64,000 nt of DNA from Aliiroseovarius sp. PrR006 (GTDB lineage: Bacteria; Pseudomonadota; Alphaproteobacteria; Rhodobacterales; Rhodobacteraceae). Shown here one piece after another: positions 19,649 through 28,914 of the stretch. A model generated the notes under the pieces. The model was given only the letters and a program-made list of their open reading frames with translations. It was not told the origin of the DNA and did no database searches. The number at the start of each line of letters is the position of its first letter. Positions within the stretch are counted from its first letter, which is position 1. Location: assembly GCF_010500215.1 (NCBI RefSeq), contig NZ_JAAGOY010000007.1, positions 962,501 through 1,026,500 of the forward strand, in the 5' to 3' direction. The position numbers and the translations under genes were made by a program.

Positions 19649-20481
19649 GCGACACACGAATTCCCCTGGCGGGCGTCATTGGAAACCCGATCGAGCACTC
19701 TCTGTCCCCCCGGTTGCACGGCCACTGGTTGCGCACGATGGGGATCGCGGGTCACTATATCCCGATGCGGGTCGAACAGGATGACTTGGAAACGGTCATT
19801 CGGACGCTGCCAAAGGCCGGGTTTGTCGGTCTGAACGTCACGATCCCCCACAAAGAAGCCGTGTTGAAGCTGGCTGACATCGTCACCGACCGCGCGGCGC
19901 TGATCGGGGCAGCGAATACGCTTATTTTCCGCGAAGATGGAAAAATCCATGCAGATAATACGGATGGTTATGGGTTTACGCAGAACCTGCGCCAATCTGC
20001 ACCGGACTGGGCACCGGAAACCGGACCCGCCGCTGTTTTCGGAGCAGGCGGCGCCGCGCGCGCTATTTTGGCGTCGCTCATTGAACTGGGTGTGCCCGAA
20101 ATCCGCCTGTCCAATCGTACCCGCGCCCGCGCGGATGCGTTGCGCGCGGAATTTGGCGCCCGGATCGTGGTGTATGACTGGGTTCAGGCGGGCAACATGC
20201 TGGACGATGCGGTTACCGTGGTGAACACCTCGTCGTTGGGCATGACCGGCAAACCCGAGTTTCGCGTGCCGCTGGATGGGCTGAAGCCCGGCGCGGTCGT
20301 GAACGATCTGGTTTACTCGCCGCTGAAAACCGATTTCCTGCAACAGGCCGAGGATGCCGGCTGTCACGTTGTCGATGGGCTTGGAATGTTGTTGCACCAA
20401 GCCGTTCCCGGCTTCGAACGCTGGTTCGGCACACGCCCCATCGTCGATTACGCCCTCCGCCACGCGGTTCTGAGCGTATGA
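19645..20481 (+). CDS. aroE: Shikimate dehydrogenase
   Basis: 278-residue NADPH-dependent enzyme of the shikimate pathway. N-terminal substrate motif GNPIEHSLSPRLHGHWL, catalytic Lys in VTIPHKEAVL, GAANTL and NTDGYGF, and the Rossmann motif GAGGAARAIL are all intact. The C-terminal GLGMLLHQAVPGFERW is also typical. The start overlaps maf by 4 bp (ATGA), as does its stop with coaE. Confidence 0.97.
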   Translation: MSDTRIPLAGVIGNPIEHSLSPRLHGHWLRTMGIAGHYIPMRVEQDDLETVIRTLPKAGFVGLNVTIPHKEAVLKLADIVTDRAALIGAANTLIFREDGKIHADNTDGYGFTQNLRQSAPDWAPETGPAAVFGAGGAARAILASLIELGVPEIRLSNRTRARADALRAEFGARIVVYDWVQAGNMLDDAVTVVNTSSLGMTGKPEFRVPLDGLKPGAVVNDLVYSPLKTDFLQQAEDAGCHVVDGLGMLLHQAVPGFERWFGTRPIVDYALRHAVLSV

Positions 20482-21074
20482 GCGGGCCGTTTATCATCGG
20501 GCTGACTGGCTCGATCGGGATGGGGAAATCCACCACCGCGAAAATGTTTGCCGATGCTGGCGTTCCGATCTGGGACGCGGATGCAGCGGTGCATCGGATT
20601 TATGACGTTGGCGGCGCAGCGGTCGAGCCGATCCGCGACGTCTGTCCCGACGCGATCATCGACGGAGCAGTCAGCCGCGATGCGCTGAAAGACTGGATGT
20701 CGAAAGAAACAGGTGCCTTAAAAAAACTGGAAGAGATCGTGCATCCACTGGTCGCACAGGATCGCGCCGAATTTCTGACCAACAGCACTTCCCCCATCGT
20801 TCTTCTGGACATGCCGCTTCTGTTTGAAATCGGCGCGCATGAACATGTGGATCTGGTCGTCGTTGTCTCGGCCCCCGCTGAATTGCAGCGCGAACGCGTC
20901 TTGGCGCGCGGCACCATGACGGAAGCACAATTCGAGACTATTCTGGCCAAACAGGTCCCAGATGCCGACAAACGCGCCCGCGCAGATGTGATCATTCCGA
21001 CCGAAACACTGGACGGCGCGCGCGCCGCAGTGGACGAGGTTATCGCCCATGTGAAGGAGCAGTTGGATGCGTGA
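20478..21074 (+). CDS. coaE: Dephospho-CoA kinase
   Basis: 198-residue P-loop kinase catalysing the last step of coenzyme A synthesis. Walker [18 protein letters not shown] begins at residue 6, followed by the CoaE signatures [11 protein letters not shown] and [12 protein letters not shown]. It is coupled to aroE (4-bp overlap) and dnaQ (8-bp overlap). Confidence 0.97.
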   Translation: MSGPFIIGLTGSIGMGKSTTAKMFADAGVPIWDADAAVHRIYDVGGAAVEPIRDVCPDAIIDGAVSRDALKDWMSKETGALKKLEEIVHPLVAQDRAEFLTNSTSPIVLLDMPLLFEIGAHEHVDLVVVVSAPAELQRERVLARGTMTEAQFETILAKQVPDADKRARADVIIPTETLDGARAAVDEVIAHVKEQLDA

Positions 21075-21798
21075 GATCGTCCTCGACACCGAAACCACCG
21101 GCTTTGATCCTCAAAGCGGCGACCGGATTGTGGAAATTGGGTGCCTCGAGCTGATGAACCACATGCCGACCGGGCGGACGTATCACCAATACATCAACCC
21201 AGAACGCGGCATGCCGGACGAGGCGTTTGGCGTGCACGGTATTGGCCCCGACCTGTTGGCCAGCCCCCGCCCTGCCGAACCGGGCGAGGTGATCCTGAAA
21301 GACAAGCCGATCTTCAAAGAGGTCGGACAGGCCTTTCTCGATTTCATCGGCGACGCCCGGCTGGTGATCCACAACGCCAGCTTCGACATGAAATTCCTGA
21401 ATGCCGAGCTGAAATGGATGGGCCTGCCGCTGATCCCGTGGGAGCGCGCTTTGGATACGCTGGCGATGGCCCGCAGCAAATTTCCCGGCTCGCCCGCGTC
21501 ACTGGATGCACTCTGCCGCCGTTATGCAATCGACAACACGTCCCGGACGCTGCACGGCGCACTTTTGGACAGTGAAATTCTGGCCGAGGTCTATCTGGAG
21601 CTGATCGGGGGTCGTCAGCCTGACCTTGTTCTGGCGGGAAATCAGGCGACCTCGGGTTCTGGTGGTGCGAATGACGATTGGCGCCCGCGCCCGCGTCCGG
21701 AACCGCTGCCACCTCGAATCCATGAAAAAGAAACCGCCGCCCATGATGCTTTTGTGGAAAAGCTGGGCGACGGCGCAATTTGGAAGAAGTTTCAGTAA
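21067..21798 (+). CDS. dnaQ: DNA polymerase III epsilon subunit (proofreading exonuclease)
   Basis: 243-residue 3'-5' exonuclease. Exo I is [21 protein letters not shown], Exo II is [15 protein letters not shown], and Exo III-epsilon is [14 protein letters not shown]. All catalytic acidic residues and the final histidine are present. The C-terminal tail with [12 protein letters not shown] is probably the polymerase-binding tail. It is the last gene of the oriC-proximal operon and converges on secB. Confidence 0.96.
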   Translation: MREIVLDTETTGFDPQSGDRIVEIGCLELMNHMPTGRTYHQYINPERGMPDEAFGVHGIGPDLLASPRPAEPGEVILKDKPIFKEVGQAFLDFIGDARLVIHNASFDMKFLNAELKWMGLPLIPWERALDTLAMARSKFPGSPASLDALCRRYAIDNTSRTLHGALLDSEILAEVYLELIGGRQPDLVLAGNQATSGSGGANDDWRPRPRPEPLPPRIHEKETAAHDAFVEKLGDGAIWKKFQ

Positions 21799-21810
21799 CT
21801 TCTTGGCAGC

Positions 21811-22302
21811 TTAGCTAACGGGAGCTTCAGCCGCCTCGGCCGCAGCGCGGCGCTCGATTTCTTGACGGTACAGGGCCAGGAAGTCGACGGTATCCAAGTT
21901 CAGCGGCGGGAAGCCACCATCACGGGTGACGTCCGACACGATGCGACGCACGAACGGGAACAGCATGCGCGGGCACTCGATCATAAGGAACGGGTGCAGC
22001 TGCTCTTCCGGTACGTTTTCCACGTGGAAAATGCCCGAATATTCCAGCTCCATCAGGAACAGCTGTTCGCCGCTTGCCTTGTTTTTCGAGCCGATTGTGT
22101 ATTTCGTGATCACTTCAAACTGGTGATCCGTCGGGCGTTTTTTGGCGTCCAGCGCAACTTCGACGCTGATGTCGGGCTGTACTTCGCCCTGAATGCCTTT
22201 TTGCGCCAGAATGTTTTCAAACGACATATCGCGAATGAACTGACCCAGAACCTGCATCTTAGGCGGAGTGGGGGGAGTCTGTGGGGTGGCTTCGTCGGCC
22301 AT
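21811..22302 (-). CDS. secB: Protein-export chaperone SecB
   Basis: 163-residue tetrameric chaperone that keeps preproteins unfolded and delivers them to SecA. Core segments FIRDMSFENILAQKG, YSGIFHVENVPEEQLHPFLMIECPRMLFPFVRRIVSDVTRDGGFPP are characteristic. It stands alone, convergent with dnaQ. secA is also in this window (43485-46157). Confidence 0.96.
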   Translation of the reverse strand: MADEATPQTPPTPPKMQVLGQFIRDMSFENILAQKGIQGEVQPDISVEVALDAKKRPTDHQFEVITKYTIGSKNKASGEQLFLMELEYSGIFHVENVPEEQLHPFLMIECPRMLFPFVRRIVSDVTRDGGFPPLNLDTVDFLALYRQEIERRAAAEAAEAPVS

Positions 22303-22406
22303 GGTTATCTCCTTCAGGAAAATCTGTCGGAAATGTCCTTATCAGGTTGGGAGGGGACCCTCAACAAAGGGTTTCGTCAGAGCGAATTTGACGCTATCAG
22401 CGCCCC

Positions 22407-22928
22407 ATGACGACAATGATCCCCACTTGGGTGGACGGCACCCTGACCCCGGTCGAAAAGCTTGAAGCACATGTGAAAGGGCTTCGGCACAAAGCCGTGT
22501 CCGTGTTTCTGATCTGCGATGGTCAGGTGCTGATCCAGCAGCGCGCGGCGGGGAAGTATCACACTCCGAACCTGTGGGCGAACACCTGCTGCACCCATCC
22601 ATACTGGGGGGAAGACCCGCGTTTCTGTGCGATCCGCCGTTTGGAGGAAGAGTTGGGGATCAAAGGCGTTGATCCGGTCTGGGTCGAGAACCTTGAATAT
22701 CGCGCCGATGTGGGCGGAGGCCTGATCGAACACGAGGTCGTCGACCTGTTCGTCATTCACTGCTACACCCGCCCCGGTATGGACCTGAACCCGGACGAGG
22801 TTCAGGCGGTGGATTGGCTTGATCGCGCAGAGTTAGAGACGAAAATCGCAGAAACTCCCGATCAGTTCACCCCGTGGCTACAGATTTATATGTCGAAGCA
22901 TTCGACCTCAGTGTTTGGTCCAGCCTGA
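22407..22928 (+). CDS. idi: Isopentenyl-diphosphate delta-isomerase, type 1
   Basis: 173-residue Nudix-fold isomerase that interconverts IPP and DMAPP for isoprenoid synthesis. The catalytic cysteine region is NTCCTHPYWGE (Cys61/Cys62), with RRLEEELGI as the metal-binding part and the family YRADVGGGLIEHEVVDLFV. In phototrophic Rhodobacterales idi is often in the photosynthesis cluster; here it stands alone beside secB. The 3' end overlaps the convergent fxsA-like gene by 21 bp. Confidence 0.94.
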   Translation: MTTMIPTWVDGTLTPVEKLEAHVKGLRHKAVSVFLICDGQVLIQQRAAGKYHTPNLWANTCCTHPYWGEDPRFCAIRRLEEELGIKGVDPVWVENLEYRADVGGGLIEHEVVDLFVIHCYTRPGMDLNPDEVQAVDWLDRAELETKIAETPDQFTPWLQIYMSKHSTSVFGPA

Positions 22929-23411
22929 CGGGCCTTCAACACTGCGATGGTTCGGGCGTTTCTCGGGGGCCACGTCGGTGAAATCCCCGTCGATCACGTC
23001 TTCATCCGGACGCGGCTGGCGGTGCATTTCTTCACCCGCCACTCCCCCCATCGAGAACGTCTGAACCTTCACCCGCGACCGGGCCCAGTTGAACACGGCG
23101 CTGCGAACACCGGGAACCAGAAGCGCAAAGCCCACGAAATCGGTAAAAAAGCCGGGCGTCAGCAGAAGCGCACCGGAGAACAGGATCATGGCACCGTGGG
23201 CCAAAGGCTCGGTCGGATCATTCAACTGCCCGAAGCTGTCACGCAGTTGAGACATCGCAAGTGCCCCCTGTGCGCGCATCAATTGGGTGCCGACAATCGC
23301 GGTCAAAACAACAATACCAAGGGTCCACCACAACCCGATCGCACCGCCAACTTGAATGAACAGGGCGATTTCAATCAGCGGAACGGCGATGAACAGTGCA
23401 AAAAGCCACAT
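22908..23411 (-). CDS. fxsA: FxsA family cytoplasmic membrane protein
   Basis: 167-residue membrane protein of the FxsA family, whose E. coli member counteracts F-exclusion of phage T7; the cellular role is unknown. The product begins MWLFALFIAVPLIEIALFIQVGG, the usual FxsA first helix, with further spans near WTLGIVVLTAIVGTQLM and FVGFALLVPGVR. I chose ATG 23411 because AGGAG lies upstream and the family begins there. An in-frame ATG further upstream adds only an atypical basic extension. It overlaps the convergent idi by 21 bp. Confidence 0.85.
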   Translation of the reverse strand: MWLFALFIAVPLIEIALFIQVGGAIGLWWTLGIVVLTAIVGTQLMRAQGALAMSQLRDSFGQLNDPTEPLAHGAMILFSGALLLTPGFFTDFVGFALLVPGVRSAVFNWARSRVKVQTFSMGGVAGEEMHRQPRPDEDVIDGDFTDVAPEKRPNHRSVEGPSGWTKH

Positions 23412-23516
23412 GGCAAGCGATCTCCTTTTCGTGTGACCGGTGGACTTGGCCCGGTACTGCACCTACATATGTCACCGATGAACGCGTTTCCATATGGCGC
23501 TTGAAAAGAGGTATCC

Positions 23517-24176
23517 ATGAGCTCTTCCCTGATCCAGCTTCTTGTACTGGCCGGTATTGCCCTGTTTTTGATTTTGCGCCTGCGCGATGTGCTTGGCACG
23601 CGCGAGGGGTTCGAGAAGCCCGTTGTGCCGCGTCAGGACAATCGGCGACTGGACCGCAGCAACCTTGAAGTGATCGAGGGTGGCCCGGATCGGGATATTC
23701 TAGATCACGCCGAAGAGGGCAGCCCCTCGGCGCTGGCGCTTGCTGCGATGAAAACCAACGAGCCCAGCTTTAATGTTGGTGAGTTTCTGGGCGGCGCGCG
23801 CGGTGCTTATGAAATGATCCTGATGGGGTTCGAGGCGGGCGAGATGTCCAAAATCCAGCCCTTCCTGTCCGAAGAGGTGTACGAAACCTTCGCCAGTGTT
23901 GTTGAAGCACGTGAAGCACAAGGCTTGTCGGTCGAGGCCAATTTTGTTGGTGTCCGCGAGCTGAAGCTGGAAGAAGCCGCGTTTGACACCACCACTCGCG
24001 AAGGTGAGATCACGGTGAAATTCGTGGGCGAGCTGACCTCGGTTGTACGTGACAAAGGCGGCGACATCATCGAGGGTAATCCGAACGAGGTGAAACGTCA
24101 GAAAGACGTTTGGACCTTCGCCCGCATCATGGGCTCGGACAACCCGAACTGGCAACTTGTCGCCACGGGTGGCTGA
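23517..24176 (+). CDS. Tim44/TimA family inner-membrane protein
   Basis: 219-residue protein with an N-terminal membrane helix (LIQLLVLAGIALFLILRLRDVLG) and a C-terminal Tim44-like domain (about residues 75-219). The latter includes FLGGARGAYEMILMGFEAGEM and the DVWTFARIMGSDNPNWQLVATGG end. Bacterial members (TimA) are relatives of the mitochondrial import motor subunit Tim44, but their function in bacteria is not settled. The stop overlaps the mltA start (TGATG), linking it to cell-wall remodelling or envelope traffic. Confidence 0.9.
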   Translation: MSSSLIQLLVLAGIALFLILRLRDVLGTREGFEKPVVPRQDNRRLDRSNLEVIEGGPDRDILDHAEEGSPSALALAAMKTNEPSFNVGEFLGGARGAYEMILMGFEAGEMSKIQPFLSEEVYETFASVVEAREAQGLSVEANFVGVRELKLEEAAFDTTTREGEITVKFVGELTSVVRDKGGDIIEGNPNEVKRQKDVWTFARIMGSDNPNWQLVATGG

Positions 24177-25204
24177 TGCTTCGGGGGCTGGCATGTGCGC
24201 TGGCCCTTTTGGCCATGCCTGCCTATGCGGGTCTGGATGACGCGCGCGTAACTCTTGTTCCTTTTGAAGAACTTGATGGTTGGAACGACGACAACCATCA
24301 AGACGCGCTGCGCGTGTTTCTGGACACCTGCCGCGATCTGGACGACCCGCAATGGCGTCCGATCTGTGCCTTGGCAAAAACGCAGGACGACGGAAAAGCC
24401 TTTTTCGAGCTGTTCTTTCGTCCCCTGCTGATCGAGGACGGCAACACCCCCCTGTTTACTGCATATTTCGAACCCGAGCTGAAAGGCTCGCGGGTTCAGA
24501 CCTCGGTCTATCGCTATCCAGTTTATGCTAAGCCGCGCGAGGCCACGGGGCGGGTGTGGCTACCGCGTCGAAGCATCGAAGAAGGTGGCGCCCTAAGGGG
24601 GCGCGGGCTGGAAATCGCGTGGGTTGCGGACCCTGTAGACCTTCAATTCCTGCAAATCCAAGGCTCGGGCCGTATTCGTCTACCAGATGGCGGCAGTATC
24701 CGGCTGGGCTACGGCGGATCGAACGGGCACAGTTTCATGTCGCTGGGGAAAGAGCTGGTCCGGCGCGGTGTTTATAACGAACATCAAGTCTCGCAGGCGG
24801 TGATCAAGAACTGGGTGCGGCGCAATCCTGAAGCAGGGCATGACCTGTTGATGTCCAACCCGTCCTATGTGTTCTTTCGCAAGATCGGAGATGTTTCCGC
24901 CAGCAAAGGTCCGCTTGGCGCGATGAACCGATCCATCACGGCGCACCGGTCGCTGGCGGTTGACCCGAAATACACGCCGCTGGGTGCGCCGATCTGGCTC
25001 GAAAAAGACGGGGCCGAGCCATTTCGCCGGTTGATGGTCGCGCAGGACACCGGGTCTCGGGTCAAGGGCGCGCAGCGGGCGGACATCTTCTGGGGCACTG
25101 GCGATCAGGCCGGAAAGTTGGCGGGCAAAATCAAAGATGACGGGCGCATGTATGTGCTGCTTCCCATCCAACGCGCCTATGCACTGTTGCCCGAGGATCA
25201 GTGA
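24176..25204 (+). CDS. mltA: Membrane-bound lytic murein transglycosylase A
   Basis: 342-residue lytic transglycosylase that cleaves peptidoglycan glycan strands. The N-terminus is a signal peptide, MLRGLACALALLAMPAYAG. The MltA domain follows (FTAYFEPELKGS, LQIQGSGRIRLPDG) and the C-terminal 3D domain has LAVDPKYTPLGAP and the VAQDTGSRVKGAQRADIFWG segment with conserved Asp residues. I see no lipobox cysteine at the cleavage site, so it may be periplasmic rather than lipid-anchored. It is coupled to timA and followed two bases later by the Smr gene. Confidence 0.95.
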   Translation: MLRGLACALALLAMPAYAGLDDARVTLVPFEELDGWNDDNHQDALRVFLDTCRDLDDPQWRPICALAKTQDDGKAFFELFFRPLLIEDGNTPLFTAYFEPELKGSRVQTSVYRYPVYAKPREATGRVWLPRRSIEEGGALRGRGLEIAWVADPVDLQFLQIQGSGRIRLPDGGSIRLGYGGSNGHSFMSLGKELVRRGVYNEHQVSQAVIKNWVRRNPEAGHDLLMSNPSYVFFRKIGDVSASKGPLGAMNRSITAHRSLAVDPKYTPLGAPIWLEKDGAEPFRRLMVAQDTGSRVKGAQRADIFWGTGDQAGKLAGKIKDDGRMYVLLPIQRAYALLPEDQ

Positions 25205-25205
25205 C

Positions 25206-25808
25206 ATGGCGAAGCGACCCAAAAAGCTGAGCGATGATGATAAGGTGCTGTGGCAGAAGGTGGCGGACAGCACGATCCGGCTGCGCCAACCCAAGCCGTC
25301 GCGTGAGAAAACAGAGACTATTCCCGCCGAACCCATCCAACAGCCGCCCAAACCGGTCAAGGTAAAGCACCCGAGGTTCCGCGTGGGCGAGCGGGCAAAA
25401 AAACCCGGAAACCCGAACGATTTGGCGCCATCCATGCGCGATCACCTTGCCACGCATCCGGTGGCGATGGATCGCAAAACTTTTGGTAAGATGAAGAAAG
25501 GCCGTCTGTCGCCCGAAGCCAAAATCGACCTGCACGGCATGACAATCGCGCAGGCGCATCCGATGCTGACGCGGTTTATTCTGAATGCGATTGACGCGGA
25601 TCGACGTTTGGTTCTGGTGATCACCGGCAAGGGAAAACACAAGGACGAGGGCGGCCCCATCCCGGTGCGCCACGGCGTGTTGCGCCACCAAGTGCCGCAT
25701 TGGCTGAACACCGCCCCTCTGCGCCAGCATGTCCTGCAAATCACCGAGGCCCATCTGAAGCATGGCGGACAAGGCGCCTATTATGTCTATCTGCGCAGAC
25801 AGCGTTAA
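25206..25808 (+). CDS. Smr domain protein (MutS2-type small MutS-related)
   Basis: 200-residue protein with a basic, low-complexity N-terminal half and a C-terminal Smr domain. The domain signatures are KIDLHGMTIAQAHPMLTRFI and LVLVITGKGKHKDEGG followed by VPHWLNT. Smr domains bind or nick nucleic acid, but stand-alone alphaproteobacterial members have no fixed role. The ATG at 25206 follows directly on mltA. The stop overlaps that of the convergent hydrolase (TTAA). Confidence 0.88.
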   Translation: MAKRPKKLSDDDKVLWQKVADSTIRLRQPKPSREKTETIPAEPIQQPPKPVKVKHPRFRVGERAKKPGNPNDLAPSMRDHLATHPVAMDRKTFGKMKKGRLSPEAKIDLHGMTIAQAHPMLTRFILNAIDADRRLVLVITGKGKHKDEGGPIPVRHGVLRHQVPHWLNTAPLRQHVLQITEAHLKHGGQGAYYVYLRRQR

Positions 25809-26896
25809 GGCGTGCCGTTCGGGATCACCAAGCGTGTTGCGTTCTGAACCACCAAGATCGTTCCCGGCAACAAGCCAGGCTGAACGGTTGGGCTGGAGCT
25901 GATCGCGGCCGAAAGGTTTGGTATGCTGTTGATCAACCGCAGAAACGCAGGCGAGGCAAAGGCCACGTTGTGATCCACCACGCCATCGGTAAAGGCCGAC
26001 AAGTCAACAAGCGTAACGTCCAGTTCGGCCAATTCCTCCACATCGGTATTGTTGCCAAGCCGTGTGGTCTGGCCCGTCAGTCGGGCAGACAGCTGCAACG
26101 CCCGATCACGGGAAGACGTGAAAATAAAGAACGGTTGCGGCAGTTTGCCGATGCGTTTTGCCTGCTGACGGAACAGGTCCAGATCAATATCTGGCGAGAT
26201 CAAGACGACGCCGCCGATCTTTGAAAGTCCTTTTTGTCCATCGGCAATGGCCATCTGGCGCAAGGCCTCCATCGACAGAAGGGCGCCCATCGAGTGGCCG
26301 ACCAACAAAACCTCGTCCGCGCCAGATTTAGATACGGATCGCAGCGTCGCCTCAAGCCCATCGCGGGCATACAGCATCGAGTCGCGGTCATACCCGTATC
26401 CAAGCGGATGCCCCGCGCTGGGCCAGGAGTAATGAACTGGCAGGAAAGGCAGATCCAGATCCGCGTTCAGCTGAGCAAAACGATACAGCCCTTCCGAAAA
26501 CCGGTTGTTGAAGCCATGCACAAATACAGTTGCCGTGCGCCCTTCCCCGCGTCGCCCGCGCAGGGCGCGCGACATTGCGGCCTCGAATGCCCGGCTAGAG
26601 GTGTACTGTTCGTAATTGTCGACAAGGAAGTGTTTCGCGGGATCGGGGGTTTGGCGTCCTGGCCAATTGACCTCGCCGGGTTCGCGGGTTTCGGGGATCG
26701 AAACTCCAACACGCCCAAACAAAAGCGCGCCACCTCGATTGCTCGTAGGTGCACCATCTTCATCAAGTTCGCGGGTGGAGGCGACGAAGATGCTTTGCAG
26801 ATCACCTATTTCTCCGGCGCCGGGAAAATAAGTGATGGTGCCGCGCGGGGCACAGGCTGAAAGGACTAAAACAACTGATAAAACTAAAAATCGCAC
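25805..26896 (-). CDS. Alpha/beta hydrolase of DUF900 family, putative lipoprotein
   Basis: 363-residue product with an N-terminal lipoprotein-type signal, MRFLVLSVVLVLSACAPRG, in which LSAC is the lipobox. A DUF900-like alpha/beta hydrolase fold follows: VFVHGFNNRFSEGLYRFAQ supplies the oxyanion-hole strand, and VLLVGHSMGALLS is the nucleophile elbow with serine. The catalytic acid and histidine lie downstream in PDIDLD and DGVVDHNV regions. Substrate unknown. Translation may be limited by an inverted repeat (26899-26947) covering its ribosome site. Confidence 0.82.
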   Translation of the reverse strand: MRFLVLSVVLVLSACAPRGTITYFPGAGEIGDLQSIFVASTRELDEDGAPTSNRGGALLFGRVGVSIPETREPGEVNWPGRQTPDPAKHFLVDNYEQYTSSRAFEAAMSRALRGRRGEGRTATVFVHGFNNRFSEGLYRFAQLNADLDLPFLPVHYSWPSAGHPLGYGYDRDSMLYARDGLEATLRSVSKSGADEVLLVGHSMGALLSMEALRQMAIADGQKGLSKIGGVVLISPDIDLDLFRQQAKRIGKLPQPFFIFTSSRDRALQLSARLTGQTTRLGNNTDVEELAELDVTLVDLSAFTDGVVDHNVAFASPAFLRLINSIPNLSAAISSSPTVQPGLLPGTILVVQNATRLVIPNGTP

Positions 26897-26898
26897 GG

Positions 26899-26947
26899 GG
26901 CAGTCTCCTCGGACACACCTATTGGATAGCCGACGGGACTGCCCCTG
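26899..26947. terminator. Long inverted repeat between hslU and the lipoprotein hydrolase
   Basis: The arms GGGGCAGTC (26899-26907) and GACTGCCCC (26939-26947) are extended inward by TCGG/CCGA. On the minus strand it follows the hslU stop and is succeeded by ATTTTTAG after a short gap. Its 3' arm also contains the GAGGAG ribosome site of the downstream hydrolase gene. It may be a terminator, a translation block, or both. Confidence 0.5.
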
Positions 26948-26953
26948 CCTAGA

Positions 26954-28261
26954 TTAAAGCACGTAGCGGCTGACGTCGGTCGAGGTCATCAGCGCGCCCA
27001 GATGTTTGTCGACGAACGCTTGGTCCACGACAACCTCTTCGCCACCACGATCCGGGGCCGAGAAGCTGAGTTCTTCGAACACACGTTCCAGCACGGTGTA
27101 AAGCCGCCGCGCACCGATATTTTCCACGCTTTGGTTCACCTCGGCAGCGATCTTGGCCAAGGCCGCGATGCCGTTATCGGTGAAGCTAACCGTCACATCC
27201 TCGGTCCCCATCAAGGCCGTGTATTGGCGGGTCAGCGCGTTGTCGGTTTCGGTCAGGATGCGGACGAAATCCTCTTCCGTCAGCGCGCGCAATTCAACGC
27301 GGATCGGCAGGCGACCCTGAAGTTCCGGCAGCAGATCCGAGGGCTTTGCCACGTGGAATGCGCCCGAGGCGATGAACAGAATGTGGTCCGTTTTCACTGC
27401 TCCGTGCTTAGTCGAAACGGTCGTGCCTTCGATCAACGGCAGCAGGTCACGCTGAACGCCCTCGCGGCTGACATCGCCGCCCCGGTTTTCGGTGCGCGCG
27501 CAGACCTTGTCGATCTCGTCCAGAAAGACGATTCCGTTCTGCTCGACCGCTTCTAGCGCTGATTTAGTGACTGTTTCGTCATCCAAAAGCTTGTCGGCTT
27601 CGTCGGAAATCAGCACCTCATAGCTGTCACGCACGGTCAGTTTTTTCGTCACGGTGCGCTGTCCGAATGCTTTGCCAAACATGTCGCCCAAGTTCAGCAT
27701 TCCCATGCCCTGCCCCGGCTGTCCTGGAATATCCATCATCGGTATCGGATTCGAGGTATCGGCAACCTCCAGCTCGATCTCGTGGTCGTCCAGCTCTCCG
27801 GTGCGCAGTTTCTTGCGGAACATCTCGCGGGTGGCGTCGCGGGCGTCGGTGCCGGCGATGGCCTCGATCACGCGATCTTCGGCGGCTTCTTCGGCGCGGG
27901 CCTTCACGTCTTCGCGCATATGCTCGCGGGTTTGGATGATGGCGGCGTCTACCAGATCGCGCACGATCTGTTCAACGTCACGGCCCACATAGCCGACTTC
28001 GGTGAATTTGGTGGCTTCAACCTTCAGAAACGGCGCGCGGGCGAGTTTTGCCAAGCGGCGGCTGATTTCGGTTTTTCCCACGCCAGTGGGTCCGATCATC
28101 AGGATGTTTTTCGGATAGACTTCATCGCGCAGGTCATCCGCCAGCTGTTTGCGGCGCCAGCGATTGCGCAGCGCCACGGCGACGGCGCGTTTGGCGTCGT
28201 TCTGGCCGATGATGAAACGGTCAAGTTCCGAGACAATCTCGCGCGGGGTCAGATCGGTCAT
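26954..28261 (-). CDS. hslU: HslUV protease ATPase subunit HslU
   Basis: 435-residue AAA+ unfoldase of the HslUV (ClpYQ) protease. Walker A is [16 protein letters not shown], Walker B is [11 protein letters not shown], the central pore loop GYVGRDVE is present, and the C-terminus ends DVSRYVL, the tail that inserts into HslV. It overlaps hslV by 4 bp. Confidence 0.97.
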   Translation of the reverse strand: MTDLTPREIVSELDRFIIGQNDAKRAVAVALRNRWRRKQLADDLRDEVYPKNILMIGPTGVGKTEISRRLAKLARAPFLKVEATKFTEVGYVGRDVEQIVRDLVDAAIIQTREHMREDVKARAEEAAEDRVIEAIAGTDARDATREMFRKKLRTGELDDHEIELEVADTSNPIPMMDIPGQPGQGMGMLNLGDMFGKAFGQRTVTKKLTVRDSYEVLISDEADKLLDDETVTKSALEAVEQNGIVFLDEIDKVCARTENRGGDVSREGVQRDLLPLIEGTTVSTKHGAVKTDHILFIASGAFHVAKPSDLLPELQGRLPIRVELRALTEEDFVRILTETDNALTRQYTALMGTEDVTVSFTDNGIAALAKIAAEVNQSVENIGARRLYTVLERVFEELSFSAPDRGGEEVVVDQAFVDKHLGALMTSTDVSRYVL

Positions 28262-28815
28262 TGGCTGATCTCCTCAACCGTCAGGTTTCCGTTGGTATAG
28301 ACACAAATATCGGCAGCAATCGCCATGGCTTTGCGGGCGATGGTTTCGGCGTCTAAGTCGCCCTCCATCAAGCCGCGTGCGGCGGCCAACGCGAAGTTTC
28401 CGCCCGACCCGATGGCGGCCACATCATGTTCCGGTTCCAGCACGTCGCCCGCGCCAGTGATCACGAACAGATCCTTGCCGTCGGTGACGATCAGCATCGC
28501 TTCCAGCTTTTGCAGATATTTGTCGGTGCGCCAGTCCTTTGCCAGCTCGACCGAGGCACGGGCCAGTTGGCCGGGTGTGGCTTCCAGCTTGGTTTCTAGA
28601 CGTTCCAGCAGCGTAAACGCATCCGCGGTCGATCCGGCAAATCCAGCCACGACATCAAACCCGCCGGGGGACAGCCTGCGCACTTTTCGCGCGGTGCCCT
28701 TGATCACGGTTTGACCCAAGCTGACCTGCCCGTCGCCTGCAATCACAACCTTGCCACCTTTGCGCACGCCAATAATCGTCGTGCCATGCCAGCCGGGAAA
28801 TTCGTTCTCTGCCAT
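28258..28815 (-). CDS. hslV: HslUV protease catalytic subunit HslV
   Basis: 185-residue proteasome-like threonine peptidase. The mature N-terminal threonine is in [25 protein letters not shown], and [20 protein letters not shown]-type family sequence and [14 protein letters not shown] follow. ATG 28815 has GGAGG upstream. It leads hslU in an operon and is preceded by an RpoH-like promoter at 28842-28870. Confidence 0.97.
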   Translation of the reverse strand: MAENEFPGWHGTTIIGVRKGGKVVIAGDGQVSLGQTVIKGTARKVRRLSPGGFDVVAGFAGSTADAFTLLERLETKLEATPGQLARASVELAKDWRTDKYLQKLEAMLIVTDGKDLFVITGAGDVLEPEHDVAAIGSGGNFALAAARGLMEGDLDAETIARKAMAIAADICVYTNGNLTVEEISQ

Positions 28816-28841
28816 GTCGCCTCCAAATTCGGTTTCATCCT

Positions 28842-28870
28842 ATATGGACACGGGCGACACGGCGCACAAG
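28842..28870 (-). promoter_or_regulatory. Candidate RpoH (sigma-32) promoter of hslVU
   Basis: On the minus strand CTTGTGC (28870-28864) is followed by 14 nt and GTCCATAT (28849-28842). This is close to the heat-shock consensus CTTGAAA-N13/14-CCCCATNT. It is 27 bp upstream of the hslV ATG. Function is inferred. Confidence 0.6.
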
Positions 28871-28914
28871 CTTGGGCCTGCGCGAAGTAGATGTTCTTGC
28901 GGATTTACGGCTGA

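Noticed and set aside
22015-22030. 16-bp palindrome TTTTCCACGTGGAAAA in secB
   Set aside because: It encodes conserved SecB residues (HVEN) and lies in coding DNA, so a regulatory role is not supported.
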